NCBI GenBank assembly: GCA_020809705.1
Contig: CP085825.1
Span: 4,774,001-4,838,000 of the forward strand
DNA from: Calonectria ilicicola
Taxonomy: Eukaryota > Ascomycota > Sordariomycetes > Hypocreales > Nectriaceae
Direction of reading: 5' to 3'
Length of the DNA stretch: 64,000 nucleotides
Shown here piece after piece: positions 49,388-58,920 of the stretch. The position numbers were made by a program, and so were the translations under genes. The notes beneath the pieces are model-generated. The model ran no database searches and was not told the DNA's origin. It saw nothing but the letters and a program-made list of their open reading frames with translations. The first letter of the stretch is position 1; the number at the start of each line of letters is the position of its first letter.

Positions 49388-51051
49388 TTAAGCTGTGGGC
49401 TCCTCAGCAACATAGTGGAGGTAAGCACCCAGCAGTTTGATACCCTCAATATAATTGCGCTTGTCCAGCTTCTCATTGATCGAGTGTGCGCCATCGGTGG
49501 AGCTTCCCATGGGCAGCAGCAGCACGTTCTTTCCAGTGGCCTCCTCAAACGTGAGCGTGACAGGGATACTAGTGAAACATGTTAGCTCTTGTCCAGTGTC
49601 CATCATGCGACAAATCAGTCTTACCTTCCACCCTCACGAGTAAAGTCGGGCTCAACGCCCCATACGCGCTCGACGGCCTTGGCTGCGGCAGAAAAGTTCC
49701 AGTGCTTAGGCGAAGCCACCCACCACTTACCGCAGTGCTGGGCATATACCTTCATAGTGTTCTTGCTCTGTAGCTTGGCAAATTGGTCCTGGACGTACTT
49801 GTAGACACACTCGTTGGTCTTGTCGATATCCATATCAGGAACTGTTCGGATCGAGAATTTTCCAATAACCTTGGCAGGGATGACGGTCTTGGCTCCAGGA
49901 GCAGAGTAGGCGCCCTCAATGCCGTGGAGAGACAGTGAGGGAAATCGCCATCGGCCCATAAGAGTTCGCTTCTTGTCATCAAAGATGGTGGTAGTGCTGC
50001 CCAGAGACTCGTGCAGAGTCTCCATGGTAAATGAAATACCATCATACAGACCCTCTTCATCAGCAGTAACAGGGGCAACTTGCTCAGCAATACCAGGGAT
50101 TTGGATCTTGCCGTTGGTATCAACCAAAGATCCCATAAGACGGACAAGGTCAGTCATAGGCTCTTGAGCGGTACCACCGAAGACACCACTGTGTAGATCA
50201 GCGCCAGGTCCTGAAACCTCGATGGAATAGTAGTTGCATCCACGCAGACCATAGGTCAGGCAAGGCTTCTGAGTGCCTAGCCAGTAGTTGTCAGAAATAC
50301 AAACGGCATCAGCGTCAGCAAAGTATTTGTCGGCTTCCGCTTTGATGAAGTCGTCCAGACCCTCAGATCCATACTCTTCCATACCCTCGAAGCACATTAG
50401 CAGGTTGACGGGGAAGTCAACGCCGGCCTTCTGGTGAGCTTCGATGGCATTTAACCAGCCCAGGACAGGGCCCTTATCGTCGGTGGATCCACGGCCAAAC
50501 ATACGACCCTTCTCATCAACAGAAAGCTCAAAGGGCTCCGTAGCCCAGCCGTCGCTCTTCTCAGCGGGCTGTACATCATAATGACCGTAAACCAGAATGG
50601 TTCGCTTGTTCTTGTCGTTGCCATATCGCCCCAGCACAACGGGAGGGAGCTCAAGGTACTCCTTGCCAGGTTGCTTTCCCAATGGTCGAAGCTCGACGGA
50701 GGCACCAAGCTTCCTCAGCTCCTCTCCGAGGAACTCGCCCATACGGACAACATCTGGGCGGCGAGCATCCTCGGCGGAGATGGAGGGGATTGCAACAGCC
50801 TGGCGCAGACGCTCGATGAAGTCATCAGCTGAGCTGTCTACCTGCTTGAAGAAGCCGTCGAGCTGGGGAGCCATCTTTTTTGCTTGGTGGGATCGGATCG
50901 AGTCTGTAAGATATGTTCGAAAGAGTGTGGGATGGGAGCGACTTCGAATACGGGTAAGGATGGGAGATGCCGGTATAAAAGGTCGTCTGGGAGGTATAGG
51001 AATTGTTCGAGGGCAACGGACAGCTGCCCTCAGCAGCCAAGTGCGGGGCAT
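49388..51051 (-). CDS. DUG1: Cys-Gly metallodipeptidase DUG1 (peptidase M20A)
   Basis: Two exons, 51051-49625 and 49568-49388, encode 535 residues from the first ATG or 476 from the internal ATG at 50874, which is the usual DUG1 start (MAPQLDGFF). The enzyme cleaves Cys-Gly and works in the alternative glutathione degradation pathway. M20 metal and catalytic residues are visible: YGHYDVQP (His, Asp), RGSTDDKGP (bridging Asp), [10 protein letters not shown] (Glu pair), [11 protein letters not shown] in the dimerisation domain, and the final His in [12 protein letters not shown], which is reached only after splicing. The 59-residue extension from the upstream ATG is Arg-rich with one acidic residue, like a mitochondrial presequence, so two isoforms are possible. 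The enzyme body is unambiguous. Confidence 0.95.
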
Positions 51052-52193
51052 TTCTACGTGACACCTGCTCTATCAGGCCGGCGAGTGAGGCAACGCAGCT
51101 CAAACTCACCTAAGTATGGCGGGGCAGCTAGATTGTGCGATCAATGAGAGAGGTACCGGCTATCCGCGGCAGCCAATGAGCCCCTTCTCGGCAAAGATTA
51201 GTCAGGGCAATCCTGTGGTATTTCGTTCGAGTGGTGCAGATGTGCAGATGTGTCACATGTTACCGCCTGAGGCACCCATGCTTTTTTCTGAGGCACCCAT
51301 CTCTGCATCGGAGAAATATTTCATCGTATCCCGCCGAGGTCAGTCGGTTCTCGCCTAGGCACGTAGCCACCTGCGGAACCCGGCGAGAATCCATTACCGC
51401 CCAGCTGTTTCTGAGATTACTAACCGTTTTTCCGCCCCTTGCCTTGAAGGCTCTTCCCATCCCCATTCCCCCCATCTCCATCTTCTCCCATCCATCGTCG
51501 CCTGCATCAAACCGACAACGATCATCACGGCAGCTATTGACTGCGTTACTTTCCCTCTTCTTTACGACCCAGCGACCTGCCGCTCGCCTGGCTATTGCGA
51601 GGTTCTCCGTTTCCTCCACGACGACTTCGAGCGATTTCCGGATCCCGACGTCACCGCAGAGCCGATCATCGCTACGACCCGCGTCGTTCGCAAATCACCC
51701 ATCTCGCGCGTGTCGCTGGCCTCTACAAAGGGCGTAGTTGTTGGGACGACTGGCTAACATAAAGGTTGCGGATCAGTGGTTGTCATATCGTGGTGACTGG
51801 GAAGTGAGGTGGATCTCAGGGTTTTCTTTCCTTCTGGCGTTTGCCAGCTGTACTCCGTATTCGTTGCGCCCGTTGACCCTATTGCCACTATTTTTTTCCC
51901 TCCAAGTACAATCAGAATTGATTATTTCCGTTCATCTTGAGAGTTGAGAGGCACGCAAGTGCAGAAAAAACAAACAAGTCATACAAAGAGTCCCCTCTTT
52001 TGCAGACGCAAACCAAAAAAAAAAAATAATTACTCACTTAGTGCCCTGTGTGGACGATTCATTGCGACATCATTATCGTCATCTTATCATACACATTCGC
52101 CCTCGATATTACTGATCTCCGACGTCATTTGTTGCCGTCTTGTTGTGCTGTCTTCATACCCCGTAGGAAGCAGTTGACAAATCTCCATTCACC
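51052..52193. other. Divergent promoter region of DUG1 and MPE1
   Basis: About 1.1 kb between divergent genes. C/T-rich stretches (51440-51560) and the A/T-rich leader just before MPE1 (51890-52180) fit promoter and leader DNA. ORFs overlapping on both strands at 51230-51740 show no family resemblance. Confidence 0.5.
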
Positions 52194-54201
52194 ATGACTT
52201 CATCCGTCTTCTTCAAGTTCAAGTCTCAGAAAGAGCCTACCCGTGTTGAGTTTGATGGTACAGGTATCTCCGTCTTTGAGCTCAAGCGGGAAATCATCAC
52301 CAAGAGTGGCTTGGGTGATGGAACCGATTTCGACCTTTTCATATACACCGATGATAACAGTGAAGGTAAGGGGAAAGCCCAGGTAGTAGACAAGGAATAT
52401 ACTAACCCGTGCTTAGAATATGACGACGATACAACCATTATCCCAAGGTCAACAACTGTAATTGCCCGACGTCAGCCAGCGCTTAAGCCCGGTGCTGGCC
52501 GTGCAGCCCGTTATGTCTCTGGAAAGATGCCCGTGACGGCTAAAAATGCCGGTCGTAAGGAGCAGGCAGCGAAAGCTTCTGCATCAAAGCCCAGTTCTAA
52601 TGCCATCAACCAAATGAACAACGCCATGACTGAGGAGGAAAAGATGGCTGCCATGTTTGCTGCTCAGACTGAACAATGGTCTGCCCAACAGGAGGAAATG
52701 TCTCAGTAAGTCACCTGCCAGCCAATACCAATACATGAACAAGATTACTAACTGTTAAAGCCAAACACCCGTGTTCAAGCCAGGTTCCAAGAGACCCGCT
52801 AATGTCCCCGACCATGACCCCCCAAATGGTTACATCTGCTATCGATGTGGTAACAAGGGTCATTGGATCCAACTGTGCCCTACTAATGACGATCCTGAAT
52901 TCGATAACCGACCTCGTGTCAAGCGTACAACTGGTATTCCTCGTTCGTTCCTTCAGAAGGTTGATAAGTCTGTTGTTTTGGCTCAAACGGAAGGAGATGA
53001 GTCAAAGCGGCCTTCTGGCATCATGGTGAACGCTGAGGGAGATTTTGTCATCGCTGAACCAGACAAGGCATCTTGGGAACAGTTCCAGGCCAAGGCAAAG
53101 ACTTCGTCTACTGCCAAGGTGGCTCAAGCCGAAGACAAGGAGATGCAAGAGCGAGGCTTGGAATGCTCAATTGACAAGAAAATGTTGATAGAACCAATGA
53201 AGACCCCATGCTGTCAGAAGACCTTTTGCAATGATTGCATAACAAATGCTCTCATCGAAAGCGACTTCATCTGCCCTGCGTGCCAGACAGAAGGTGTTTT
53301 AATTGATGACCTCCAACCGGATGAGGAAACCTCAAAGAAGATCCAGGAATACTTGAAGGAGAAGGAAGCCTCTAAGACCCCTCCACCCCCATCGCCAAAG
53401 GCTTCAGGTGACGCAAAGACCGACGAGAATGTTACTGAGGCAGCAGTTGACAAACCAGAAGACAACTCTGAGGATAAGCCCACGGTAGAGGTTGAGGAGA
53501 AACCAAAGGAAACACAACCTAAAGAGAAGTCGAAGTCCCCAGCCTTTCAGCCAGCAACAATTAAGTCACCGCCCACAGGTCCCAAGAGTCTTGTTGCTGC
53601 TCAGGAGGCAGCCAAGCAAGCAAATGGTGCCAAGCCCGAGGATGCTAATTCCAAAAAGCGGCCCGCTGACGACATTTTGGACAACCCAAGAATCCCTAAG
53701 GGTCCAAAGGCCATGCAGAACCAACAGGCCCAAAACATGATGCCCAACATGATGAATGGCATGGGCGGAATGAACATGGGAATGAACAACATGATGTTCA
53801 ATGGCATGGGCATGATGCCAAACATGATGGGCATGCCCAATATGGGAAACATGAATATGGGAATGCCAATGATGGGAATGCCCAACATGATGGGTATGAA
53901 CGGATTCTCCGGAATGAACGGGTTCGGAGGCATGAACGGATGGGATATGGGTATGGGCATGAATGGCATGAATGGCATGAACGGTATGAATGGTATGAAC
54001 GGCATGAATGGAAACATGGGCATGAACGGCTTCCAGAATGGAGGCATGAACGGAGGCATGAATGGTTTCCAGAACGGCGGCAACTTCTCGCAAGGCGGAG
54101 GAGGCACTGAAGAAGATGCTTACTTCCGCAAGCCCGTTAACCCCCATCGCCACCAGAACAAACAACGACGAGTTCGTCCCAGCGACTACCGTGAGCTATG
54201 A
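52194..54201 (+). CDS. MPE1-like cleavage and polyadenylation factor subunit (DWNN, zinc knuckle, RING)
   Basis: Three exons (52194-52365, 52417-52705, 52761-54201) encode 633 residues. MPE1/RBBP6 proteins belong to the cleavage and polyadenylation factor and help position the pre-mRNA for 3'-end cutting. Domains in order: ubiquitin-like DWNN (about 1-80, starting SSVFFKFKSQ); a CCHC zinc knuckle, CYRCGNKGHWIQLC (nt 52839-52880); a C4C4-type RING with CSIDKKMLIEP...CCQKTFCNDCI...CPAC (nt about 53163-53285); a Lys/Glu/Pro-rich linker; and a remarkable Met/Asn/Gly-rich tail (nt 53736-54110). Intron 1 (52366-52416) is 51 nt and lacks in-frame stops, so its retention would insert 17 residues in the DWNN domain. 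The order of domains makes the call secure. Confidence 0.95.
53736..54110 (+). repeat. Coding Met-Asn-Gly-rich repeat tract of MPE1
   Basis: Degenerate ATG-rich triplet and hexamer units code for runs such as GMNGMNGMN over about 125 codons near the C-terminus. The DNA repeat also keeps long shadow frames open on the opposite strand. Confidence 0.85.
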
Positions 54202-54892
54202 GTCTGGACGCAAGCCTAGGCCAAGGCAGCCTTCCAGCTATTTTCACTCTCTTCGTTTACTCTTCTACGACATATTCTTTCACGGACACGCTACACATTA
54301 GAGACAGCCATCTTGCTGCATACTACGAACGGTCTTTTGATTTTTTTTTTTCGTTCTTTTTTGTTTTCAGGATTCGGGGTTGGGGAAAGGGGTCTACCAA
54401 TACTCTTTATTTTAGGTTCTTGTTGCATGATGCCCGCCAGACCGGGCGAAGGAGGCGTTTTAGGGATCATGCCCTTTGGGGGGAGGGCGGCGGCGAACTT
54501 AGCATTTTTCATTTGCTGTATCATCTGGGCGGTTATAGGGTTAGGGAAACAGGTCTAACGTTGCTTGGCCTTCGAAATTGAGTTAGATGTGTTTGCAAAA
54601 TGCGAGTCGACTCGCGTGGTTTTCAAACACGGAAGAATAACATATTTATATGCAAATTGCTAACTGCCTCCCCTTGCGTGACTTGAGACTTGTGTGTAAA
54701 CCATGTATATGTATATATCATTTCGTAAATTAAGCCATGTTTCAATCATCAACTCCACGCCTTAATGCCGACCAACTCGTTTACAAGTGTGATTTTTTTT
54801 GTAATTCTCCTCTTTCAATTCCCAACAAAGGTCTGTCTTTAAAAAACACTCCCTTGCGGGCGGGCCTATCTTCCTTCTGTGCCTGACATCAT
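54202..54892. other. Convergent 3' regions of MPE1 and GET3
   Basis: About 690 bp between convergent genes, with poly-T tracts and an A/T-rich centre near 54640-54720. It probably contains two 3' UTRs; no gene or RNA was recognised. Confidence 0.5.
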
Positions 54893-55966
54893 TTACTCGG
54901 GAGGGACGTAAGGGTGGACAAGCATCTCACTAAACTGCTCGAGCTTCTCCTTGCCACGGACCTCTTCAACCAACAGGGGCATCTTGACGACGTTGAACTC
55001 GTCATAAAGGTCATCAATCTGTTCTAGGTACTTGCGCTGCATCTTGCGGCGAGCGCCACACTGCTCGCAGCTGTTGTTGCTCTTGGGGAACAGGAGCTGG
55101 TTGACAACGATGCAGTGGGTGTCAATACTGTATCCTGCAAGCTCCTGGATCATACGCTCCGTCTCGTAGAGACTAAGGAACTCGGCGATGCACACACAGA
55201 CAAAGGTGGTGAGGTTCTCATCCTTGAACTGAGTGTTGACCTCGGAAATGGTCTCGCGCAGCGACTCGAGCTTCTCCGTCATCTCGCTGAGATTCTGACC
55301 GTTGGGAAGGGCACCATTGGAGCCGAGGAACCCGTTAAGAAGAGGTCCATACTGGGAGGATAGCTGTGAGACCTTGGCCAAGGCCTTTTCGAGGACGGAG
55401 GGAAACTGGAGGAAACGAAGGGTGTGGCCAGTAGGAGCGGTGTCGAAGACAATGGTCTCATACGAGAGGGACTTGACCTGTTTGAGGACTTCGGCAAAGG
55501 ACATGGCCTCATCAATACCGGGGATCTGAAAGCGTCAAAGTCAACATGGGATGTTACGTCATGGGGCACCTAGGAACTGGTGACGAACCGCAAAGGCAAG
55601 GTCCTGAACCATGCTACCAATTCCACCCATATCAGGGACGTCGCCATCGCCCTGGCCGGCCAACATGTCCTGCATGCTACCGTTGGGGTCAATTTCCATG
55701 GCGCTCAGGTTGTCGAAGCCCTCGATGAGGCGGGCCTCCTTTCCAAACTTCTGGTTGAAGGCATCCGACAGGTTGTGGGCGGGATCGGTGGAGATGAGGA
55801 GGACGGAGCGGCGGACCTTGGCCAGCTGGATGGCGAGCGAGCACGACGTGGTGGTCTTTCCGACACCTCCCTTGCCACCAACGAAGATCCAGCGGAGGCT
55901 GCGCTGGTCGAGGATGGACTGGAGCGAGGGCTCGAGGGAGTCGTCGGCGTTGACTACGGCGGACAT
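54893..55966 (-). CDS. GET3: ATPase GET3 (tail-anchored protein insertion)
   Basis: Two exons, 55966-55589 and 55525-54893, encode 336 residues, the fungal norm. GET3 is a cytosolic homodimeric ATPase that receives tail-anchored proteins and delivers them to the ER receptor. Visible features: deviant Walker A loop [10 protein letters not shown] (30-39), switch [11 protein letters not shown], switch [12 protein letters not shown] (154-163), a Met/Leu-rich client-binding helical region, and the zinc-binding CxxC (Cys279, Cys282 in SCEQCGARR) that bridges the dimer. The donor is the less usual GTTCGT, but the joined [14 protein letters not shown] is conserved. The start [13 protein letters not shown] was preferred to an upstream in-frame ATG at 56131 because it matches family length. 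Confidence 0.97.
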
Positions 55967-57420
55967 GGTGGGCGCGTTGAAGGGTTGGTGGGGTTGGAGA
56001 TCAGAGCGGGAGGAGAGTGGGAGGAGAGCGGCAAAAAGAGGCGGTCCGCGTGCGTTGACAGCCTGAGAGACTCTGCAGCCTGTTTGCGCCGAGTGTGAAG
56101 TAGGGTGGTGTTTACGTCGCCTCGAAGGCAAATATCGGTATCGGTATCTTCTAGAAGCTCGCCGTCCTTGGTGGAGTTGGCAAAAGCGGGTGTGGGCTTG
56201 GGCTGGCTGGAGGGGTCGGAGGGGTCAGAATTCAGCACGCACACACCGTGGAAAACTGCACCACACAATGCACAGCTAATTATGACTGCCTCGTGGCAGG
56301 CATTCCCCACCATCCACTTCACACACCCACAACGACATCCTGTCCTCAGCCACACCTACACCTGTCCGAGACTCAAGCGCACCATGGCTGGGGTGTTCCT
56401 GGCCGCCATTCCATAATTATCCCAGTTCACCCGAAGACTTAATCCATGCATCCAAACATGTTTCAACGCCGAGCAAGACGAGGGACCGGCTTGATATCAA
56501 GGGCTCCTAAACTATAGGACTTTTACTACTCCCCTCCTCCCCTCCTCCCCACTTGCTGGTCGCCATCGCCAACCAGTCCTACGCTATCAGCTCGCCTAGG
56601 TCCTCCCTATCCTCTCCCCTCCGGCCAGCGGGTCCGCCTCTCAGGCTCCAGGCCGGCCCCGTCCACGGCGGCACGTCCAGCCATGACACCTGTGGGGGCG
56701 GCGAGCGGCGTCCAGCGGGCTCGGGTGGCTGCGAAGGCCTGTGGCATAGCGATAGTAGAGCAACGTAGTTCCAGTCCAGGCAGACGTATTGCACGTCTTA
56801 GTGGGCTGGAGTGAACATCGTCCGCCGTTAAGTGAGGGGCGCGATGGGGCGTGATTCAAGGCAAGAAAAGACAGGCCCTGAATGGGATCCCTGGAGGAGC
56901 TGAGCTGACCAGACCTCCTGAGCTGGGTACCACTGCACATGCGCTGCGGTTTGTCCAATGGCCTATTAATGCACTTTATCACTGCTTCGGGCCCGGCGCA
57001 GGACTCTGGCTGGCTTTTCAACTGGGGTTCGACGTCAACCCTCACTCGCTGCACCAGTCCTACCCAAGCGTCTACATAACACCACTGCTTCGCCACCTTC
57101 ACAGCCTTCCTCAACTCTGTTGTGCTGTCGACTGCCCACTGTCTACTGTCCACTGTCCAGGGAAGCCTCACACACCATTGCGCCGCATCGTCGCATTTTT
57201 CTCGCTCCCGCTCTCCTACATCTGCTTTGACTTTCCTACTCCAAAAACCCAATCTCAATTCCCCTTCCCAGCTCCCACTCGCTGTCCCGCCGACCCCACA
57301 CTTGACGTCAACTCCTCACCTCTGACCACCACCACCGTCGCCAACCAGGCTTTTGGTACAACACCAAAGAATTCTACTGCTCCTCACTGTACCAAGTCCA
57401 AAAAAGAAACGCGCTTCATC
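55967..57420. other. Divergent region between GET3 and the HIU hydrolase gene
   Basis: About 1.45 kb. A CTCCC/CCTCC pyrimidine tract stands near 56528-56550, and the plus strand close to 57420 is a C/T-rich leader. A long plus-strand frame running into the hydrolase (from 56851) lacks family features upstream of the real start. No other gene was recognised. Confidence 0.5.
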
Positions 57421-57834
57421 ATGGCAGCAGCTCCCACCGAAAAAGATCCCATCACCTGCCACGTCCTCGACACCACGGCTGGTCGTCCGGCCAAGGGTAT
57501 CCGCGTGCGCCTTGAGGGAGGCGTTGTCTCGGCCACATCTACGCTCAAGGCATTTGAGTCCTTTACCGATGAAGACGGCCGCATCACCTCTTGGCTCTCC
57601 TACAGCTCCCAGGAAGATGCCGGGGATGTTCCCGTATACACCCTGGTTGACGTTCTTGACGAGTGCCAGGGCCCCTCCCGCTGGACTCTCCGCTTCGACA
57701 CAGCCCATTACTTTGGCGAGGAAAATACTTTCTTCCCAGAGGTGACCGTCACCTTCCGTGTCAACAAGGGCCAGACTTATCACGTCCCCCTGCTGTTGAG
57801 CCCTTACACCTACACCACCTACCGCGGCAGCTAA
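57421..57834 (+). CDS. 5-hydroxyisourate hydrolase (transthyretin-like)
   Basis: A single exon encodes 137 residues. The enzyme opens 5-hydroxyisourate made from urate by urate oxidase, a step in purine catabolism to allantoin. The transthyretin-like fold is marked by the N-terminal HVLDTTAGRPAKG (active-site His and the usual GxPA pattern), an internal Arg in IRVRLEGG, the conserved DTAHYF and the diagnostic C-terminal tetrapeptide YRGS preceded by PLLLSPYTYTTY. The final tripeptide is not a PTS1. The start was chosen for the ATG with purine-rich context and family length; the open frame extends upstream but without resemblance to the family. Confidence 0.96.
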   Translation: MAAAPTEKDPITCHVLDTTAGRPAKGIRVRLEGGVVSATSTLKAFESFTDEDGRITSWLSYSSQEDAGDVPVYTLVDVLDECQGPSRWTLRFDTAHYFGEENTFFPEVTVTFRVNKGQTYHVPLLLSPYTYTTYRGS

Positions 57835-58378
57835 ATGTCTCGGGCCTTGCGGGGGCAATAATGGTCTCACGCAAATAAATGCACACATGAAATCAGAGAA
57901 ATTTGAGTGTCTTAGGGGCCTTGTTTCAAGCATTCTAGCAAATACAAGAAGAAAAAAATACAAGCAATAGTCGGTCGTCATGTTGAGGGAGCATCAGAAG
58001 AGACGATAATTATGATTGACGGTAGCCATGGTGTTTAATTCATGAACGAATGTTGCAGCCAAGCACTATCCTTGTTCCCATTCTTGGTACATCCATGTTC
58101 GTGCTTTGCTAGCTCCCTTCCAGAGGGACGGTGATGCCCAATGTTTCCAGTCCAGTTGTACCCTGTTTGTGTCCCGAAAAAAGCCCCTTCCATCCTGTTG
58201 TCTTCTCTTGCCATCCTGGCTATCCTTTAAAACTCCGCGCTGTACAAAAGATTTGATTGATAAAGGAGAGTAAATGTTGGTGTCGCTAATAATGCAGTCG
58301 TTTTTTTCATCATTGTGTAGGCCGTGTCGTCGTCATAAGGCTGGGTCATCCTTGCCAAGTGCTTCATTCCCCCGCAAT
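57835..58378. other. Convergent 3' regions of the HIU hydrolase and an unknown gene
   Basis: About 540 bp between convergent stop codons. It presumably contains 3' UTRs. No element was recognised. Confidence 0.5.
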
Positions 58379-58920
58379 TCAATGCCTTCGCCATCTTCCT
58401 AGGAGGCCTTTCTTTGAGCGGTGCGAGGGTACGTCAGGCGAAGTAGGTGGTGTCTCCTCATCCCTCCTCGAAATGACACTATCTGTTCCATCCTTGGATA
58501 ATCGAATGCTTGAGTGGGTTGGGCTGACGACCTTGATACTATCCGAGTCGGTGATGTCGGTGTTGACAAGTGAGAGCACGCTGTAGAGCATCTCATCTTG
58601 AGGCGAGATGCGGCCATGGCTGAGCGTGGGTCGCTTCCTCCTCAGGAAAGAACGGTGGCTGCGAGAGAGAGCTCGTGAGGGACAAATGTCCTCTTGGCTG
58701 ATACAGGCGTTTGGTGAGAGATCTGCATCGGGATGAGGCAGTGTGGTGTTGCGAACTGTAAGATAGGTTGGCATTGGCTCAATAGCTGACGAAGCTAACG
58801 GAAAGACTTACCATCGTTGAAGGGTTCAGGGAAGCCAGTGTCTCGAGGCTCTCGCCTCGACTTGGTTGGGCTGGAGGCCATAATGTGGATCTGAGGTACG
58901 GTCTTAGATTGTGTTGTCAT
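58379..58920 (-). CDS. Unknown small, Ser/Arg-rich protein
   Basis: Two exons, 58920-58812 and 58755-58379, encode 161 residues; the split Val codon joins PFNDV to RNTTLPHPD. I do not recognise the family. The sequence is hydrophilic and probably disordered, with basic clusters (KSRREPR, SFLRRKRPT, SKKGLLGRWRRH at the very C-terminus) alternating with acidic Ser/Thr-rich stretches such as the segment around EMLYSVLSLVNTDITDSDS, which could form a short helix. RRKRPT and RSHRSF offer possible basophilic kinase sites. Clean GTAAG donor and CAG acceptor and sustained coding-like composition on both sides of the intron support a real gene. Confidence 0.65.

Noticed and set aside
53566..54165. Two long minus-strand ORFs (199 and 168 codons), His/Met/Pro-rich
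   Set aside because: They are opposite the repetitive Met/Asn/Gly-rich tract of MPE1; the repeat itself keeps the frames free of stops.
56851..57420. N-terminal extension of the HIU hydrolase frame (190 codons)
   Set aside because: The extra sequence is Cys/Pro/Ser-rich leader translation without family resemblance; the conserved protein begins at 57421.
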